This document shows positions 5,495 through 5,779 of a DNA stretch of 5,779 nucleotides, piece after piece. Made by a program: the position numbers and the translations under genes. Origin of the DNA: CAIMZW01 sp037142435 (GTDB lineage: Bacteria > Actinomycetota > Actinomycetes > Nanopelagicales > Nanopelagicaceae). The stretch's first letter is position 1. Each line of letters opens with the position of its first letter. The notes beneath the pieces were generated by a model. It had not been told where the DNA came from. It searched no databases and was given only the letters and a program-made list of their open reading frames with translations. The stretch lies in the NCBI GenBank assembly GCA_037142435.1, contig JBAXAO010000065.1, positions 1 to 5,779 of the forward strand, given 5' to 3'.

Positions 5495-5531
5495 ATAAAA
5501 ATAAGCCCCACCATAAATGGCAGGGCTTATT
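5495..5531 (-). terminator. Rho-independent terminator of groEL
   Basis: Reading leftwards, AATAAGCCCTGCCA (5531-5518) pairs with TGGTGGGGCTTATT (5513-5500) through a 14-pair stem with two G-U wobbles and a TTTA loop, followed by a T run (5501-5497). It begins 14 bases after the groEL stop. The stem is the strongest hairpin seen in the window. Confidence 0.88.
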
Positions 5532-5545
5532 AAGTAGATTCACAA

Positions 5546-5779
5546 CTAGTGGTTGTGCCCGCCAGGTCCATGGCTGTGGCCATGACCTTCTTGGTTCTGT
5601 GGCTTCTCATCTTCTGGAGTTTCAAAGACCATAGCCTCAGTGGTGATAAACATTGCTGCGATAGAGGCAGCATTTGCCAGAGCAGAACGAGTCACCTTCA
5701 CTGGATCGATGACGCCGGCCTTTACTAGGTCGGTGTACTCATCGGTGGCAGCGTTGTAACCCTCGTCTGCCTTCAAGGT
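5546..5779 (-). CDS. groEL: 60 kDa chaperonin GroEL, C-terminal part (partial)
   Basis: The last 77 codons of a chaperonin subunit; the gene continues beyond the right edge. Cytosolic, forms the ring cavity that folds proteins with GroES. The equatorial-domain end is clear: GYNAATDEYTDL, then GVIDPVKVTRSALANAASIA and MFITTEAMV. The tail after position about 5620 is PEDEKPQNQEGHGHSHGPGGHNH-like, with five histidines near the end and not the Gly-Met repeats of E. coli GroEL. A histidine-rich tail is typical of actinobacterial GroEL1, which matches the whiB-linked position, so this may be one of two groEL copies. An internal TTG at 5774-5776 is a leucine codon, not a start. Followed by a strong terminator. 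Confidence 0.96.
   Translation of the reverse strand, partial: TLKADEGYNAATDEYTDLVKAGVIDPVKVTRSALANAASIAAMFITTEAMVFETPEDEKPQNQEGHGHSHGPGGHNH

Noticed and set aside
5479..5514. Zinc-ribbon gene start at the ATGs at 5514 or 5496
   Set aside because: These codons fall in the groEL terminator hairpin and its T run. The added hydrophobic residues look like chance translation, and a leaderless start at 5478 fits better.

Overview
The window comes from an actinobacterium. It carries a WhiB-family iron-sulphur regulator, a found-only-in-actinobacteria type of protein, beside the end of a groEL gene with a histidine-rich tail. Next to these lies the cluster guaB2-guaB3-guaA. From memory, Mycobacterium tuberculosis (groEL1, whiB3, then sigD to guaB2-guaB3, with guaA nearby) and Streptomyces (groEL1, whiD, bldM, sigma factor, guaB2-guaB3) have the same neighbourhood. 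Base composition looks close to half G+C by eye, which is low for the phylum. Gene gaps are very short, several genes appear to be leaderless, and the IMP dehydrogenase has lost its regulatory domain. I infer a streamlined, probably free-living aquatic lineage such as the freshwater Nanopelagicales (acI) type, but the sequence does not prove this.

Layout from left to right. Positions 1-57 hold a 23-base direct repeat (1-23 and 33-55) that includes the last codons and stop of guaA. The repeat units form small hairpins, and a T run that reads as a + strand terminator lies between them. Positions 46-4761 are four minus-strand genes transcribed leftwards: a MerR-type regulator with a cobalamin-binding domain (3850-4761), guaB2 (2707-3828), guaB3 (1589-2701) and guaA (46-1596). 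Gaps are 21 and 5 bases, then an 8-base overlap. A 120-base divergent intergenic region (4762-4881) separates this cluster from whiB (4882-5184, + strand) and contains an inverted repeat and a good whiB promoter. A small zinc-ribbon gene (5188-5478, minus) converges on whiB with 3 bases between the stops. Its promoter sits directly against the terminator of groEL, whose last 77 codons (5546-5779) run off the right edge.

GuaB2 oxidises IMP to XMP and GuaA aminates XMP to GMP, so the operon encodes the guanine branch of purine synthesis. GuaB3 is an IMP dehydrogenase relative whose catalytic cysteine is replaced by histidine; its job in actinobacteria is unresolved. The CarH/LitR-like regulator lies where mycobacteria and streptomycetes have a sigma factor (and, in Streptomyces, bldM). 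This raises the possibility that cobalamin or light state influences GMP synthesis or whiB.

The points most worth following are the CBS-less IMP dehydrogenase, the unusual cobalamin-site residues of the regulator, the recurrent leaderless-promoter layout, and the repeat at the guaA 3' end, a known type of integration site.
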